DNA of 64,000 nucleotides. Source: Gibbula magus. Taxonomy: Eukaryota; Mollusca; Gastropoda; Trochida; Trochidae. The notes under the pieces were generated by a model. That model had not been told where the DNA came from and searched no databases. It saw nothing but the letters and a program-made list of their open reading frames with translations. Position 1 is the stretch's first letter, and each line of letters opens with the position of its first letter. The DNA lies in assembly GCA_936450465.1 (NCBI GenBank), contig OW388293.1:42862982-42926981 (forward strand), read 5' to 3'. Of the stretch, positions 21,330 through 34,206 are shown in pieces. A program made the position numbers and the translations under genes.

Positions 21330-24300
21330 CAGAGAACTCATGCAGGGCATTTAAATAATGAAATTTGTTTGTAAAAAAATGTTAGTCGCGACACTTTTAT
21401 TGTCGCGACAAACTTCGGACTCGACCGGATTTCCAAAGTTAATCCGGAGAGTCTTTAATGCTTTTGTAATAGTGTCGCTAATTAGGGGTTTATTAGCAAC
21501 TTTCTCTATACTGCGGTAGGTATTCTTCTGACGAAAATATTTAATTTCTGTACTTCACAAGCTTACTGATTGCATTCAAGTTAATTGAATCGATATCGAT
21601 TTGGGAATTATGGTTTATGAATACAACTGATATGTTGAGAGTATCAATTACAAATCATGTGTTCAACAGGATAAACAACGTGATATGTAATCAACAACTT
21701 TAAAACATTCTATAACAGACACTTCTGTACGTTGCATGAGAATACAGTGAACAGACAATGTTCACACTCTACCTTAAAGAGCCATCAAGGATGTTAGTGT
21801 TTCAAATTAAAAAATATATTTTTTGGAAAATATACTTATAACGTCAATCGCCAAAGAAATCTTTTATTTACAACATGACATGTGATACATAATTCTAATA
21901 TCACGACAATGTAATGAAATTTGGTTTCAAAGAGAAGTACACTTTCAAGTAGCGCGCGCTAAGGGTATCTGACGTCATATAAACAAAATCCCCATTATTG
22001 CGTAAAACGTACTACACAAAAAGCAAGCGCCTCCGAAGCGTGAAGACTCGTCTCTCGCGCAAGTCGTCATAACAACCCATGTGTTGCACGTGCTGCACGT
22101 GCCTCTCTTGCAAGTTAAACAATGTTTCTAAATGTCCTGAGAATATACAAATTACAGCTGTTTAATGTAGGGACCTCGCCAAGTCAAACCTCCCTTGCCT
22201 CACGATGTAGTACTCCGAATGGAAGAGGTTGTATCACGTGACACGAGTCTCGGAGATGGTCATGAAATTCCCGTGCATTCTGACCGATTAACACCTTGCG
22301 AATAAAAAATGTTTTCCTCACCTCAGGATTTTTCTTATTTTATGGGAATATCGTTCAACCATTCCAAGCCAGGAAAGGTGAGTTAATAAATAAATTTCAT
22401 TCATAAATAGCGGATTTCATTCGCTAACTTTTCATCTTGGTTGCATTAATTAGCATATTTTAAGTTTTTTGGTTCATTTTCAATAAAGTAGAAACTCAGC
22501 TGCAAAATGAAGACTGTGTGTACATTATAATGAATGCTATATTATTTATGAATTGTACAAGAAATCGCCATGGCGCCGACTTGCCTGATTTTGTAAAAAA
22601 AATTGCTATGTTGATTAACTTCCGGATTCCACAAAATGAATGACATGGAACTCATAATTCCCTTAAATGAGATTTTATGTGCGCCTCTATGGGATTAAGG
22701 TAAATGTGAGGATAATAAAGGGTAACAATTGTGCTTTTTACACTTGAAACCAAAAGTATGTGTAATAATTTTTCATCACTTTATCGGAAACATACTTTAC
22801 AAGATGTGATTGTCTTTGTTGTTCTTATTACAGTGTGATATACTTTATTTTCCCCTATTTTCATATGCAGTGACACCCAGGCGAGAAGAAATGGCGGCTG
22901 GTACAACAAGAAGCGAGTCCAAGACAACAGTGTGTTCTTGAGTTGACACACGTTTGAATAGCAGACTGTTAAGCTATCACACGCTGTCCTGTGAGGTTCT
23001 AGACGGCGTCATGTAACACTGTGCCAATATTGCGGAAGCGCCTTGAGTGGGCTTTTACACTGTCAAAACAAACAACGGGCGTTCGTTCGTTGTTGAGAGC
23101 CATGTAAATTAAACAATATTTATAAATAAATACAGTTTGATAAGCGTTTCGTTCTCGAATTGCAATAATTCTTAGAATATGTAAATTTGTGTGATGTAAG
23201 TATTTCCAAAATGTTTAGATGATTTCCAAAAAGTTCATCATTTGAATCAACCGAATAAAATTGACGATATTGTGACATGTATGGCTGTGGGATTTGATAA
23301 TTGTCAAGGAAGGAATGAAAATGGTACGCCACTGTATAGTCGACTCAAGTCAATGAGAACAATATTTCGTTTCGTCACCGAGTTCGGATTTTACACAACA
23401 CCTTATAGTTAGCATTTCCGGAATAGAGCTGGAAGGGCATTTCAGGCATTGTTTTGAAACTCATTTTTACATGCTAGAGAGGTTCAGTTGTTACGATAGA
23501 TTGAAAGCTCCATGTTGGGATTCAACACCCAATAAGGTATGCAATGACTTCATAGTGATAAGGGGTATTATCCGCCACGTATTTCAGAACAATTTATCCC
23601 AGCGTTTGTGAGTTTGGAAATCGTCGCGATGTCCCTATTTAATGTACTTTTTATTGAGATAAGACCAGCAAATTATGACAAAGTTTTACTCTCATTAATT
23701 ATAAAATTCAAGTAAAATACCTAGTTGGGTTAAACAATTATTCCAATTTCTGGAACAAATACATAGTTAAGTGAAATGGTAAATACATAACCGGCAAAAA
23801 TTATATATTTCAATTTCTTTCATTGATCATAAACTTTGTAATTCTTTCGTGTCTTTGTATACAGTGTGTGACTTAGACAACAATGCTTTGCGCTTAAAAA
23901 TAATAGACTCGATCTATATTTAGACTGGAAAACACCTTTACTAATTAGTTTAGTAATTAATTTACTAATTTTTCGGCTTATTTGGGTCGAAAGAAAATTG
24001 GGAAAAATTAAGTGTATATATTTCACGGAGATAGATTTTTGGCAATTTTCCTATATGTTCATCAACATCCTTAAATCCTTGATCCTTAAATATCGCTCTT
24101 CAAACTGTTCAGGATCATTTGCTTGATAACTGTGTTAGAATCGACACCGAAACCTCGCACTGGCACCCCTGCAATAAAGAAGTTCTATATATCCATAAAA
24201 CTCGTTCTCCTTCATCTAACCAACTTCTTAATGCCATTGAAAGAAGTCAAACACAACACACCAATAAATAATATCAAAAGCAAATATGTAAAAGAATTAC

Positions 24301-25050
24301 CTTCATTCGTTTTAACGATTATTTCCGAATCGGCTTTTGTCAGAAATCCAATTCGGCTTTTGTCAGAAATCTTTGATTTGTATTTGAGTCTTCCCGACGA
24401 GGATCGTTCTGTTTTGTGTTTATATTCGTGCATGTCATTGTGTGTTCCTGCATATCAAGTATGTGATCTTGAATATTTTTCATGTCAGGATTTTCTTTGT
24501 ATTTCGTGACACTCGATATCCAACGAAACGTAATCTTTGTATTGCACCCAGAGTTACATGACAATGCATACTCTCGCGTTCTTATTTATGATAGTTTTAT
24601 GAAATCCCTGGTAGAGTACGATGTATTCATTCTGTATGTGTAGCAGTTTTCAGACTTTTTATATTTGAAGATTGTTATCCAAACAACTTCCGCGTAACGC
24701 GAAATCTCAACTCACGAAGAAACATGTTTGTTCCCTGGTCACAGGTATGGTTTTCGCCATGCGCGAAAAGTTGTTTTTAATTTTTTTTAAAACCCAGCTC
24801 GAGTTTCACTTGTTTGAGAAGCAAGTTCTTGTGTGAATTGAAAACTTACAAAAAAATTCGATTTATAATCGAGAAATATAAAAATCAAAGCCAATGTTAC
24901 GGTGGTACAACCGGTTGTGGGAATGAAAGTAATTATATCCCTTTGTCCGACGCTTTAAGGACGTAACAGGGTAGAAGTTTATTCTTCTATTTGATTTTAC
25001 GTGATCTTCCAGGAATGTTTAGTTGAAACATTGGGTGGGGTAGAGCTTGC
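21330..25050. other. Non-coding stretch
   Basis: About 3.7 kb of AT-rich DNA. A GC-richer patch (21945-22100) holds TGACGTCA at 21971, AGTAGCGCGCGC, and two CACGTG-type sites near 22090, so it could be a regulatory patch. A 128-codon frame at 24123-24509 contains an internal tandem repeat (CGGCTTTTGTCAGAAATC twice) and resembles nothing I recognise. No gene is called. Confidence 0.4.
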
Positions 25051-25084
25051 TATTTGTATTTCAAGTCACCTCTTAGCCGTCTCA

Positions 25085-25130
25085 ATTTAACGCTGATGAA
25101 GGGAGGCGGACTCATTGAAACGTCAAATGT
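25085..25130 (+). mobile_element. Possible Penelope-like element 3' end remnant
   Basis: The sequence CTGATGAAGGGAGGCGGACT followed by CATTGAAACGTC resembles the CTGATGAAG...GAAACGT hairpin typical of Penelope-like element 3' ends. No reverse transcriptase coding sequence was recognised upstream, so this is a weak call. Confidence 0.25.
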
Positions 25131-25674
25131 TTTACACTTTTTACACCACAGTCTCTTGTGCATAAATCCAGAGAATCTGGCTCAATCTTCAGGTTTCACT
25201 TATACACAGAAGAATTCGGAATGGCGTTTTCTCCTTCACTTAAACCCTTCCTTCATGATCGTTTTATGGTCAGCCTCTCATTGCAAACGTAAATAAGGTT
25301 TTGGAAATCAAACTGACCGCCAGTCTCTTTGTTTCACTTCCGGTAATAAGGTTTCATGAATGTTAAGGAAAATTCATAATATTCTCAAACGATACACCCT
25401 CTGATAATAGCCAATATCAAATCTGGAAACAGATCTTATTTTGCATTACTTGCACACTCAATTAAACTAATATTCATTCGTTATAAGGCATTTAAAAGTT
25501 TGTAGTAATACGTTATACGACTTTTAATATAATTTCAGTCCAGACAGATGACGCCATTTTGTTAATGTTTAGGGTCAAGGTCATTCAAGCGATATCAGCT
25601 GATCAGTCATAGGCAGTCAAAACGCAATTACTATAATAATTCTAATGTTATTGACATGACGGAAAGAATAATAC

Positions 25675-25812
25675 GTTGTATACTTCTCCCTCGGGTAGTA
25701 CGGTCTGATGTACCATCTTTGTACCTTTGTACCTTTGTACCTTTGTACTCGCCTGAAGGCTCGGGAGACAGATGGTACATGAGACCGTATTACCCTCGTG
25801 AGAAGCATACAA
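25675..25812. repeat. Imperfect hairpin with ~44-bp arms and TTTGTACC loop
   Basis: The left arm 25675-25719 (GTTGTATACTTCTCCCTCGG...TACGGTCTGATGTACCATC) pairs with the right arm 25770-25812 (GATGGTACATGAGACCGTAT...GAGAAGCATACAAC) with a few mismatches. The loop holds four CTTTGTAC units. It resembles a small fold-back MITE. Confidence 0.75.
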
Positions 25813-25915
25813 CTTATAGTATTTTGTATAGTGACGTTTCTTTTGCGGTTGAGTGTAGTGCTAGAGGACTTCTGTCTAAGTTGTACGTTCAGTTTATGTT
25901 AAAGTCTAATGACCC

Positions 25916-26318
25916 ATTTTACATTCAAGCTAAACTAAATACATTTTCTGTATAAATTAGTCTGTTATTTTATGCTTTACGTTAGATAAATGCTATCATT
26001 TTCACATATAAATTGTCCCGTTATTTAAGCTTTATTTTAGAGAGGAACGAGAATTCCTTTGTTTAGAATATACATTAATTGCCTTTGTTCTGGATGACCA
26101 TCTGTGGCATGAGTCACTGACCAGTGTCCAGTGGATATTATCGATCATAAAACTAAAAATATCCAATTATGGACTCACACTCTCTTTGATTGAATTAATT
26201 ACGTTATGCCTTCTAAATAGGGAGCACTTTTCTACATCGCTAGTCTCTAGCTGATGTCGAGTCGTTGCTTCCATTTTCTAGATTTTTCATCCGAGTCATC
26301 AGACCTCGGAGTTTACAG
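25916..26318. repeat. Dispersed repeat, copy 1
   Basis: The segment from ACATTCAAGCTAAACTAAAT to TCCGAGTCATCAGACCTCGG is repeated at 26691-27058, and its end again at 28080-28148. On the minus strand it carries AAAATGGAAGCAACGACTCG, an ATG in good context followed by 35 open codons and an internal GTGAGT. No protein family was recognised. Confidence 0.85.
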
Positions 26319-26690
26319 TCCCGTTTACGGCTTATCTACTCCAATCACATGAAGGGTATATTAACATAGTCGACCCAACATCTATCATGTAGTGGACATT
26401 GTTTGCGACAGACAGTACTTGCAACCACCATACTAACACCTCATTCACCATTTCATTGTTTCATAACATATTGATGTTTACATTTCATTGCTTCATAATG
26501 TATTGATGTTTCCATTTCATTGTTTCATAATGTATTGATGTTTCTTTTTGCGCTTTTGAGGACAAAAGCAACATGTCGCCCAAGAATACTAACGCAGTGC
26601 TAAATTGTATCATTTTTCTACATAAATTATTCTGTTATTTTATGCTTCAAATTGGAAAGAGACAATGGTCAATGTGTAAGAATTTACACT

Positions 26691-27058
26691 ACATTCAAGC
26701 TAAACTAAATACATTTTTGTGTATAAATTAGTTTGTTATTTTATGCTTTACGTTAGATAAATGCTATCATTTTCACATATAAATTGTCCCGTTATTTAAG
26801 CTTTATTTTAGAGAGGAACGAGAATTCCTTTGTTTAGAATATACATTAAATGCCTTTGTTCTGGATGACCATCTGTGGCATGAGTCACTGACCAGTGTCC
26901 AGTGGATATTATCGATCATAAAACTAAAAATATAAAATATCCAATTATGGACTCACACTCTCTTTGATTGAATTAATTACGTTATGCCTTCTAAATAGGG
27001 AGCACTTTTCTACATCGCTAGTCTCTAGCTGATGTCGAGTCGTTGCTTCCATTTTCTA
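26691..27058. repeat. Dispersed repeat, copy 2
   Basis: Nearly identical to 25916-26281, with a short TATAAAA insertion near 26931. It stops abruptly after GCTTCCATTTTCTAG, where the next bases are GTGAGTTG and not the ATTTTTCATCC of copy 1. Confidence 0.85.
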
Positions 27059-27059
27059 G

Positions 27060-28077
27060 GTGAGTTGAACTTTTGCTTTAGTCCAGTGTTTTGTTAACTT
27101 TTGACTTTGAATTACTTTGAACATATTGCTAAACTTTAACGACTAGAATCTTTGCTATTTTCAATTGATATTGCTCGTATTTCATTGATTAACACGTAGA
27201 GCTTAATGTGCGATTTCATATTTATTTTTGGGCTTTATGGCTTGCTTGTCCTGTATTATATAAATTTCATGTGATATGCTCGTGTATGTCGGGACGTAAA
27301 GAATATATAGAATGGGTACAATGATACGTAATATACATTACCTAAGCAAGTACACGTATTACAAAAATCAAGTATTCCAGTTCCAAAATATCTACTTACT
27401 ACGTCTCTATATTGTATATGTATTTATAAAGAGTGTCCTCTAGAAACAGCTAGTGTTGCAACGAGTAAATTAAAGTATTGAGCCATTCAAAGTGCATCTA
27501 AAAACTTAATAACTCAATGCTCAGTAGCATGTGGTTGCGCATGCGCACTCCCGATCAATGGATGATGCAGATAACGCCAAATAGAGTTGACCAATACCTC
27601 TTATTAGGTAAGTGCCGGCTTAGTATCAGTTGAATAGTGTAGAATACTAATAACAGCTCGATCACTTATCATACTCTTAATTCCGTATGATAACTATTCA
27701 CGTTCAGGTTTTGTGATAAGTTATTCAGTAAAAGAAATGTCGTATATGATTACTAGTGTGAGGCAAGCTAGCAGCTCTGCACATGGAATTGTATTGTATA
27801 TTTGCGTGTTTTAATGAATAAGATATTGAAGCTGTACATGTCCAGCAAATGGTCAAAACATATAATGATAATTATTAGATATACCAACACTTTGAAATGT
27901 ATATTTCTATGTTAAATGATGATATGCATTGTGTAGGATAAACGCCAATTGTTATATATATATTATTTTGATTAACTATCGCATTGATTGAATTAGAAGC
28001 ACCATCTCGTGTATATTCTATTAAGATAATTTTGACTTGATGTTTATAATGTTTAATGATTTATATGTATGAATAAA
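27060..28077. other. Non-coding stretch between dispersed repeat copies
   Basis: AT-rich. No gene or other repeat was recognised. Confidence 0.4.
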
Positions 28078-28150
28078 GAGTCTCAAGCTGATGTCGAGTC
28101 GTTGCTTCCATTTTCTAGATTTTTCACCCGAGTCATCAGACCCCGGAATC
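28078..28150. repeat. Dispersed repeat, copy 3 (end only)
   Basis: The stretch AGCTGATGTCGAGTCGTTGC...TTTTTCACCCGAGTCATCAG matches the end of copy 1 with two or three changes. Confidence 0.8.
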
Positions 28151-29890
28151 GCTAACAAGCTGGAACATATATTTACATATATGTAACAGTGTGTTATGTT
28201 TGAAAACGTTAGGAAATAGGACACATAGCTGCTATGTACTTACAAAACATGTTGTTGTCTATTCTACGAAATGTCAAACAAAGTTACAGATTCCACACAG
28301 GTAGCGTATACCCATAATAATAAGCCTAGTAAAATAAAACGTTGATGAATCAGTACCAGGAGAATGTTATCATCGGTAGGCTATATTGTTACCGGTCTTT
28401 CTCACAGTAACAGTTATAGCTTCTTGCCAAATTAATGCATCATGGTTTATATAGTTTTGATCTCAATATACTGATAACACATATATGTGACTGCATTTGA
28501 ATACCTCTGTTAAATGTGTTCTTCGTCTAGACATGATAAGTATTGTCATTGAATTAAATAGCTCGGTCAAGTATCGTATATCAATAAAAGCGACTATTTT
28601 ATTTCAATAATTCAAGTATAAGCCTTAAAACACATGGGTATTATTCTTCTATAAATAGCCACACATTAAAGAGCCATTAGTTATGTTGATAAAAATAACG
28701 GAAAGTTAACATAAATCTGTCTCATTAAAAAGTAAACCTTTTGTATTTCGCATATTTCCTGATGCATTATAAACGGAAAAAATCACACAAATTAGATATT
28801 GAAATCTCCCAAACAAGCATTTAGCTTGAATCGTATCATCATGCAAAGAAATAAACATATATATGTGTCATAGAGTGCTTGTATACACACAATTGTTTTA
28901 AAATTAAAATGTTTACAAATTTAAATATTTAAAAACACATTAATATAACTATCGTTACAATCAGCAATGAGTGACAAGAGTAACTTGCGGCACGCAGATA
29001 GTCAAGAAGATCGAGATGCACGTGCGTTGCTATGGTGACTCTGAAATTGACAAGATCACAGCCTCAAAAACATGTACATGTACATGTATGTGTGTTTGAA
29101 AATATTATATTAAAAATATATCTCATTTGTCATTTTGTATAAGAAATATTTCTCTAGCGATTGATATCAGTTATGTGTTGCAATAAATAATGTTGTTTTA
29201 GAACATAGCATGCTCAAATGCTCTTTAAATCTGTAATATTTACAAACCACACTATATAATAATAATATATACCCCCTTTTCTGTGTCAAACTGATGTAGA
29301 CATTGGGCTAATCGATTCAGTACAATCATGTTTCATTATCGTCTCATAAATGTATGAGTTGTTTAGGAGGTGAAATCTTTCTGCTAATAAATAATGTAAA
29401 ATGAGATATTAATGCACAACAACGAATTCCATGGTCTTTTTAGGTGTTATTCGTTGCCGATATGAGAACTCTGTATTTACCGGAATGTCATGCGTCTCTA
29501 AGATTAAAAAAATTGTTATGTACTTAAAATACTCCCGGTCCCAAACAGTTGTCCAAATCGCCATTGTAAATATTTGAAATGAAAAAAGAAATTGCTGTAA
29601 ATTTACCTTGTTTTATATGTCAACCGTTGGTAAATACCACGGTGGTACGAGCGTATACCGGTACACATTTGTAAGTGGAAAATAAATAAATTGCATGAAG
29701 TACATGAATGAGAAATGATTTATGAATATATATTTATAACTTCTTTACTTACAATTATTAATTCCTCTTAACTCAACTTCTAAATGCCTCACAAAGAAGG
29801 ATGAAATTCATGAGCTATCCTAATTTATATGATTGAATGTTCTTTATTCAAAGTCGTCCTTTTAACTTTATGCTTGATAACGTTATAAAG
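28151..29890. other. Non-coding stretch
   Basis: AT-rich, ending at the (AAT)n tail of the LINE. No gene was recognised. Confidence 0.4.
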
Positions 29891-30124
29891 ATAATAATAA
29901 TAATAATAATATAGTTTATTACCGTGTCATGTGTTACATATTACATACACATATTACATTTAAAACAACACCGGGCCTGTTAAGGCCGAAATGACACCTT
30001 AAAATACATCAAGTTTTAAAATTCATTTACAATTTACATAAACAAATACCAATCATACTATACATTTACACTCAATGTTGCTTTCATAACATATAAACGA
30101 TACAGTTATACACATTGCAACTTT

Positions 30125-30415
30125 CATACATATATACACACACAGATACCATACACACACAGATACCATACACACACAGATACCATACACACACATATAC
30201 CATACACACACAGATACCATACACACACAGATACCATACACACACATATACCATACACACACAGATACCATACACACACAGATACCATACACACACAGAT
30301 ACCCTACACACACAGATACCATACACACACAGATACCATACACACACAGATACCATACACACACGGATACCATACACACACATATACCATACACACACGG
30401 ATATCATACACACAT
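30125..30415. repeat. 17-bp tandem array in the LINE 3' UTR
   Basis: About 16 units of CCATACACACACAGATA with CATATA and CGGATA variants. The long open frames across it are repeat artefacts. Confidence 0.9.
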
Positions 30416-30672
30416 CCATCAGTCCTCACAAACATCCATTCATTAATTCATCCAAAATTCCATACCTACATACATACAAATAAACATACACATATCTTTC
30501 ACTCTGCTTGTTTCCAGACTGTGTCATTCCCATTTTCATCCATTAATTAAGATTCACACAGGCTGAAACAGATTCTCATTCAAACATACAACTCACACTT
30601 AAAAATATTGTAAAACATATGATAGCAAAATACAATAAAAAAATTATGCTGAGGAGATTAGTTGATAGTCAT

Positions 30673-33600
30673 TCATGAAACACACAGGCGCCTTAAACTG
30701 TACATATGGTTCAGACACTTTGACAGTTGATATTGCATCTTATCATTTGTAAACAGCCACAGGAATTTCTCACAACTTGAAAATGCAGGGAAGTTAGGGT
30801 CTTGTTGTTTAGCAGTGTTAAACAAAGGTAGTCTATTATTATCAAAATAACTGCATTCAACAACAAAATGAAGTTCATCTTCTATAGATTTCTTATCACA
30901 GAGAGTACACAGTCTTTCAGAAAGAGGCGTGACTGGCTTGGTATATCTTCCACGTTCAATGTTGATAGGCAGGTTACCACAGCGCAAAGAGGCCATAACA
31001 CTCCTATATGGCCTTGGTAGAGACATCTTAACATACTGGCATGTATCAATTTCTTGCTTAAATAATCTATATGTCCTAAGCTTGTTCCCATTTTTGTTGT
31101 TCTTATCATTAAATAAATCTGAGTACCACTTCTCCCTGTCTCTCTTATCTAATTCCTGTAACACTTGGTCTAGAAACACTGATCTGCTGGTATTATTACA
31201 ATAATCATAAACATTTCGACCACTGGTGATAGAAAGCTTCTTGACCATCTCCATTACCCTGTAATCCCATGATGATTTCCTTCGAACTGACCACTGGTGG
31301 ATGATTCCTGATATTGAGTTTGGATCTGATGTGGCGGTTTTATGAAAATATCTGAACACTTCAACTTGTAGCTTTGTCTGTTGGTGTCTCCACCCCATGT
31401 CACCTCGAACAGCAATATTTGAACTGTTTCTCCTCACACCAAGGAAAAATCGACAGGCTTTATTTTGAACATTATTAATTTCTTTATAAGTGTTAAGACC
31501 CCACACACTGGCACTGTAGTTGAGCACAGGTTGGACATAACTGTCAAACAATTTGGTAAATACATCATGACTCAGACCACCAATGGTATTAAACTTAGAT
31601 ATCACAGCCCCAAGGGCTCGGTTTGCTGCTTTACAAATTTCGGCCACAGTTTTCTTATAATTACAATGTTCATTTAGCCACATGCCAAGATATTTATATT
31701 CCTCACAATAATCAATGTCAATCTCGCCACATGTAAACTGGTAGGTTTCCATAGGGGTAGATACAGTCCGGCAGTGCATAACCTTTGATTTCTCTTGATT
31801 CACCGACAGTTTCCATCGTTTTGACCAGTCAGATAGGCAATTCAGAAGTTTCTGTAAACTACTAACATCAGGGGCTATTAGCACTATGTCATCTGCATAC
31901 AATAATGATGAAATGTTCAGATTATCTATGTCAACACCACAGTTCAGTTCACTGAGTTTTTCTGCTAAATCATTAATATACATTGAGAATAAAGTTGGTG
32001 AAAGGCAGCATCCTTGTTTCACTCCCACTGAAACATCAAACCAGTCAGTTCTTTCTGTATTTACCTTTACACAACACTGAACTCCATTATACAGAGATTG
32101 AATGGCATTAAGAAACAGTCCTTGAATTCCAAATTGATTTTTCAGTTTATACCACAGAAGGTTTCGCTGTACAGAGTCAAACGCTTTCTTCATGTCAACA
32201 AAACACACAAATGTTGATAACCTGGACATCTTCCTGTTGTACAATATTTTTGTTAATGATTGTAAATGATCTTGACAAGAGCGCCCCTTCCGGAATCCAT
32301 TCTGAAGTTCTGTTAGGTAACTGTGATTTTCTAACCAACTACTCAACCTTATGTTAAGAACTTTGGCATAAATCTTGTAAGGCACACATAGCAATGTCAC
32401 GCCTCTGTAGCTTGTCGGTAGTCTTGGGTCACCCATCCCAGACTTCGGAATCGGGTTGATAATTCCATTTTTCCAGATGTCCGGTATCAATCCAGTTCTA
32501 AACATAATGTTAAACATTTTATGCAAAAGTTTTACACTCTGAGAATTTTTGAGGGTTTCCGCCTGAATTTGATCTATTCCAGGAGATTTATTTATTTTAG
32601 TAAGTGAGACAGCTTTCATGATTTCTGTTTCACTAATGGGTTCATTAAGAACTCCAAAGTCTGTATTATCTTCAATCATATGATTATTTGCAGTGTCTGT
32701 GCATTCAGAATTAGTAGAGTTTGAAATATTTGCTTCACTGGGATTAAATAAAGTGTAGAAATGATCCTTCCATTTATTCATCACATCCTTCTGGTCAGTT
32801 ATCACATGTTGGTGCTCATCTAGGGTTACATCTGGGATCAAAGGCCTCCTTTCATTCTGTATTCCCAATTTACCTATACTTTTCCAAAATACTGTTGGAT
32901 TAGTCAGTGAGTCAGTTAATTCTTCTTGTTTTCGTTTTTGATATGCCCTTTTGAATCGCCTGTGAACTCTATCAAAATGTTTCCTTTCTTTACAGAATTC
33001 TTCTCTTAAGTGTCTTCTGGTATTACTTGAACTTTTATTCTTTGTCCATATTGTTTCCTTTTTGTATACTGAATTCCACAAAGTCTGTAATTCCTCGCAC
33101 CAGTAGGGCTTCTTTCTGGATTTATTACCTTTATATTGTTGTTTGGTCGGATATATCTTCTTATGATTCAGTTTAGTGTCCATTTCTTCTCTTAAAAGAT
33201 TAAGGAATGTGCCATATATATTATCAATGACTCCTTGGTTTGTATTACATTCTTCTAAATTCTTGATTCGTTCATATAATAATCTTGCAGTTTCATTGTT
33301 CAACAGAAAATTTTGTGGAATATTTCTTACGTCATGTTTGATATAGGGTTCTTTTTGTGAAGATATAGATTCTTTATCAATTAATAAATCAACACTTTCT
33401 GTCAGTTGCCATGTTAACACTGAGTGGTCAGGTAATGTGATTGGAGGTGACAGACTGTATGTTTCAATTATATCTGTAATCTTGTGTACCTGAAAGTCTT
33501 CCACATAATGTAACTGTTCATAAGGTGTTAAGACGTAGTCAACAACCGATCTTCCTTGTCCACTGATATATGTAAAGTCTTGATCACCGACTCTTCCATT

Positions 33601-34206
33601 TAGCATACACAAGCCACTTCCTGACATAAAATCTATCATACATTCTCCATTGGAATTAATAAATGGGTCAATAATATTTCTTAGCTTGACTTCATCAACT
33701 CCTTCTATTATATCCTGTAATTCACCACACCTTGAGTTAAAGTCGCCACATAGATAGATCAAGCCATTATTCTGGTAAGTATAAAACTGTTGCTGCAGGT
33801 CTTGGAAGAATTGTTCACTGTCTATTAACCTACTAGTTCCTTGAGGAGGTAAATAGCACACGCATATGTAGATATCAGGGCGTTGTTGTCTCCTAATTTT
33901 GATCCAAAGTATGCCTTCTGTATTAAAATCTGTTAACTTTTCAGTAAATGGTGCTAGCTTTTTATTCACCAAGAAGCCAACCCCTCCAGAGCCCCTCTTA
34001 GCACGAGGATGTAAATCAGATCTATTTTGGCCATACCATTCAAAATGATCTATATCCAATTGTTCATTCCCTTTTAAAAAAGTCTCACACACCCCAATGA
34101 CATCACAACCTAATTCATTAAAAACATCACATTTGAAATTAAAAGCATCATGGTTCTTTGCGCTTTTGGTAACACCCCTAGGATTCCATATTCCAAGCCT
34201 TAACCC
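30673..34206 (-). CDS. LINE ORF2: endonuclease and reverse transcriptase polyprotein
   Basis: About 1177 codons are open after the ORF1 stop. An AP-endonuclease domain starts at once (RLGIWNPRGV), with GDFNSR, SVVDYVLTP and LPDHS motifs. The reverse transcriptase follows: FVDMKKAFDSV, GVKQGCCLSPTLFSMYIND, and catalytic LLYADDIVLIA (YADD). The C-terminus has a Cys/His zinc-binding motif, CTLCDKKSIEDELHFVVEC. The enzyme would nick target DNA and prime reverse transcription on it. No stop or frameshift was seen, so this copy could be active. The first in-frame ATG comes about 190 codons in, after the WN and GDFN motifs, so the real start is not a normal AUG; readthrough of the TAG at 34207 is the simplest explanation. 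Confidence 0.9.
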   Translation of the reverse strand, partial: GLRLGIWNPRGVTKSAKNHDAFNFKCDVFNELGCDVIGVCETFLKGNEQLDIDHFEWYGQNRSDLHPRAKRGSGGVGFLVNKKLAPFTEKLTDFNTEGILWIKIRRQQRPDIYICVCYLPPQGTSRLIDSEQFFQDLQQQFYTYQNNGLIYLCGDFNSRCGELQDIIEGVDEVKLRNIIDPFINSNGECMIDFMSGSGLCMLNGRVGDQDFTYISGQGRSVVDYVLTPYEQLHYVEDFQVHKITDIIETYSLSPPITLPDHSVLTWQLTESVDLLIDKESISSQKEPYIKHDVRNIPQNFLLNNETARLLYERIKNLEECNTNQGVIDNIYGTFLNLLREEMDTKLNHKKIYPTKQQYKGNKSRKKPYWCEELQTLWNSVYKKETIWTKNKSSSNTRRHLREEFCKERKHFDRVHRRFKRAYQKRKQEELTDSLTNPTVFWKSIGKLGIQNERRPLIPDVTLDEHQHVITDQKDVMNKWKDHFYTLFNPSEANISNSTNSECTDTANNHMIEDNTDFGVLNEPISETEIMKAVSLTKINKSPGIDQIQAETLKNSQSVKLLHKMFNIMFRTGLIPDIWKNGIINPIPKSGMGDPRLPTSYRGVTLLCVPYKIYAKVLNIRLSSWLENHSYLTELQNGFRKGRSCQDHLQSLTKILYNRKMSRLSTFVCFVDMKKAFDSVQRNLLWYKLKNQFGIQGLFLNAIQSLYNGVQCCVKVNTERTDWFDVSVGVKQGCCLSPTLFSMYINDLAEKLSELNCGVDIDNLNISSLLYADDIVLIAPDVSSLQKLLNCLSDWSKRWKLSVNQEKSKVMHCRTVSTPMETYQFTCGEIDIDYCEEYKYLGMWLNEHCNYKKTVAEICKAANRALGAVISKFNTIGGLSHDVFTKLFDSYVQPVLNYSASVWGLNTYKEINNVQNKACRFFLGVRRNSSNIAVRGDMGWRHQQTKLQVEVFRYFHKTATSDPNSISGIIHQWSVRRKSSWDYRVMEMVKKLSITSGRNVYDYCNNTSRSVFLDQVLQELDKRDREKWYSDLFNDKNNKNGNKLRTYRLFKQEIDTCQYVKMSLPRPYRSVMASLRCGNLPINIERGRYTKPVTPLSERLCTLCDKKSIEDELHFVVECSYFDNNRLPLFNTAKQQDPNFPAFSSCEKFLWLFTNDKMQYQLSKCLNHMYSLRRLCVS

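Noticed and set aside
24123..24509. 128-codon plus-strand frame
   Set aside because: No ATG in convincing context and no known domain. Part of it is a short direct repeat, and length is within chance for this window size.
30053..30483. Cys/Tyr/Val and Thr/His repeat open frames
   Set aside because: Translation of the 17-bp tandem array in the LINE 3' UTR.
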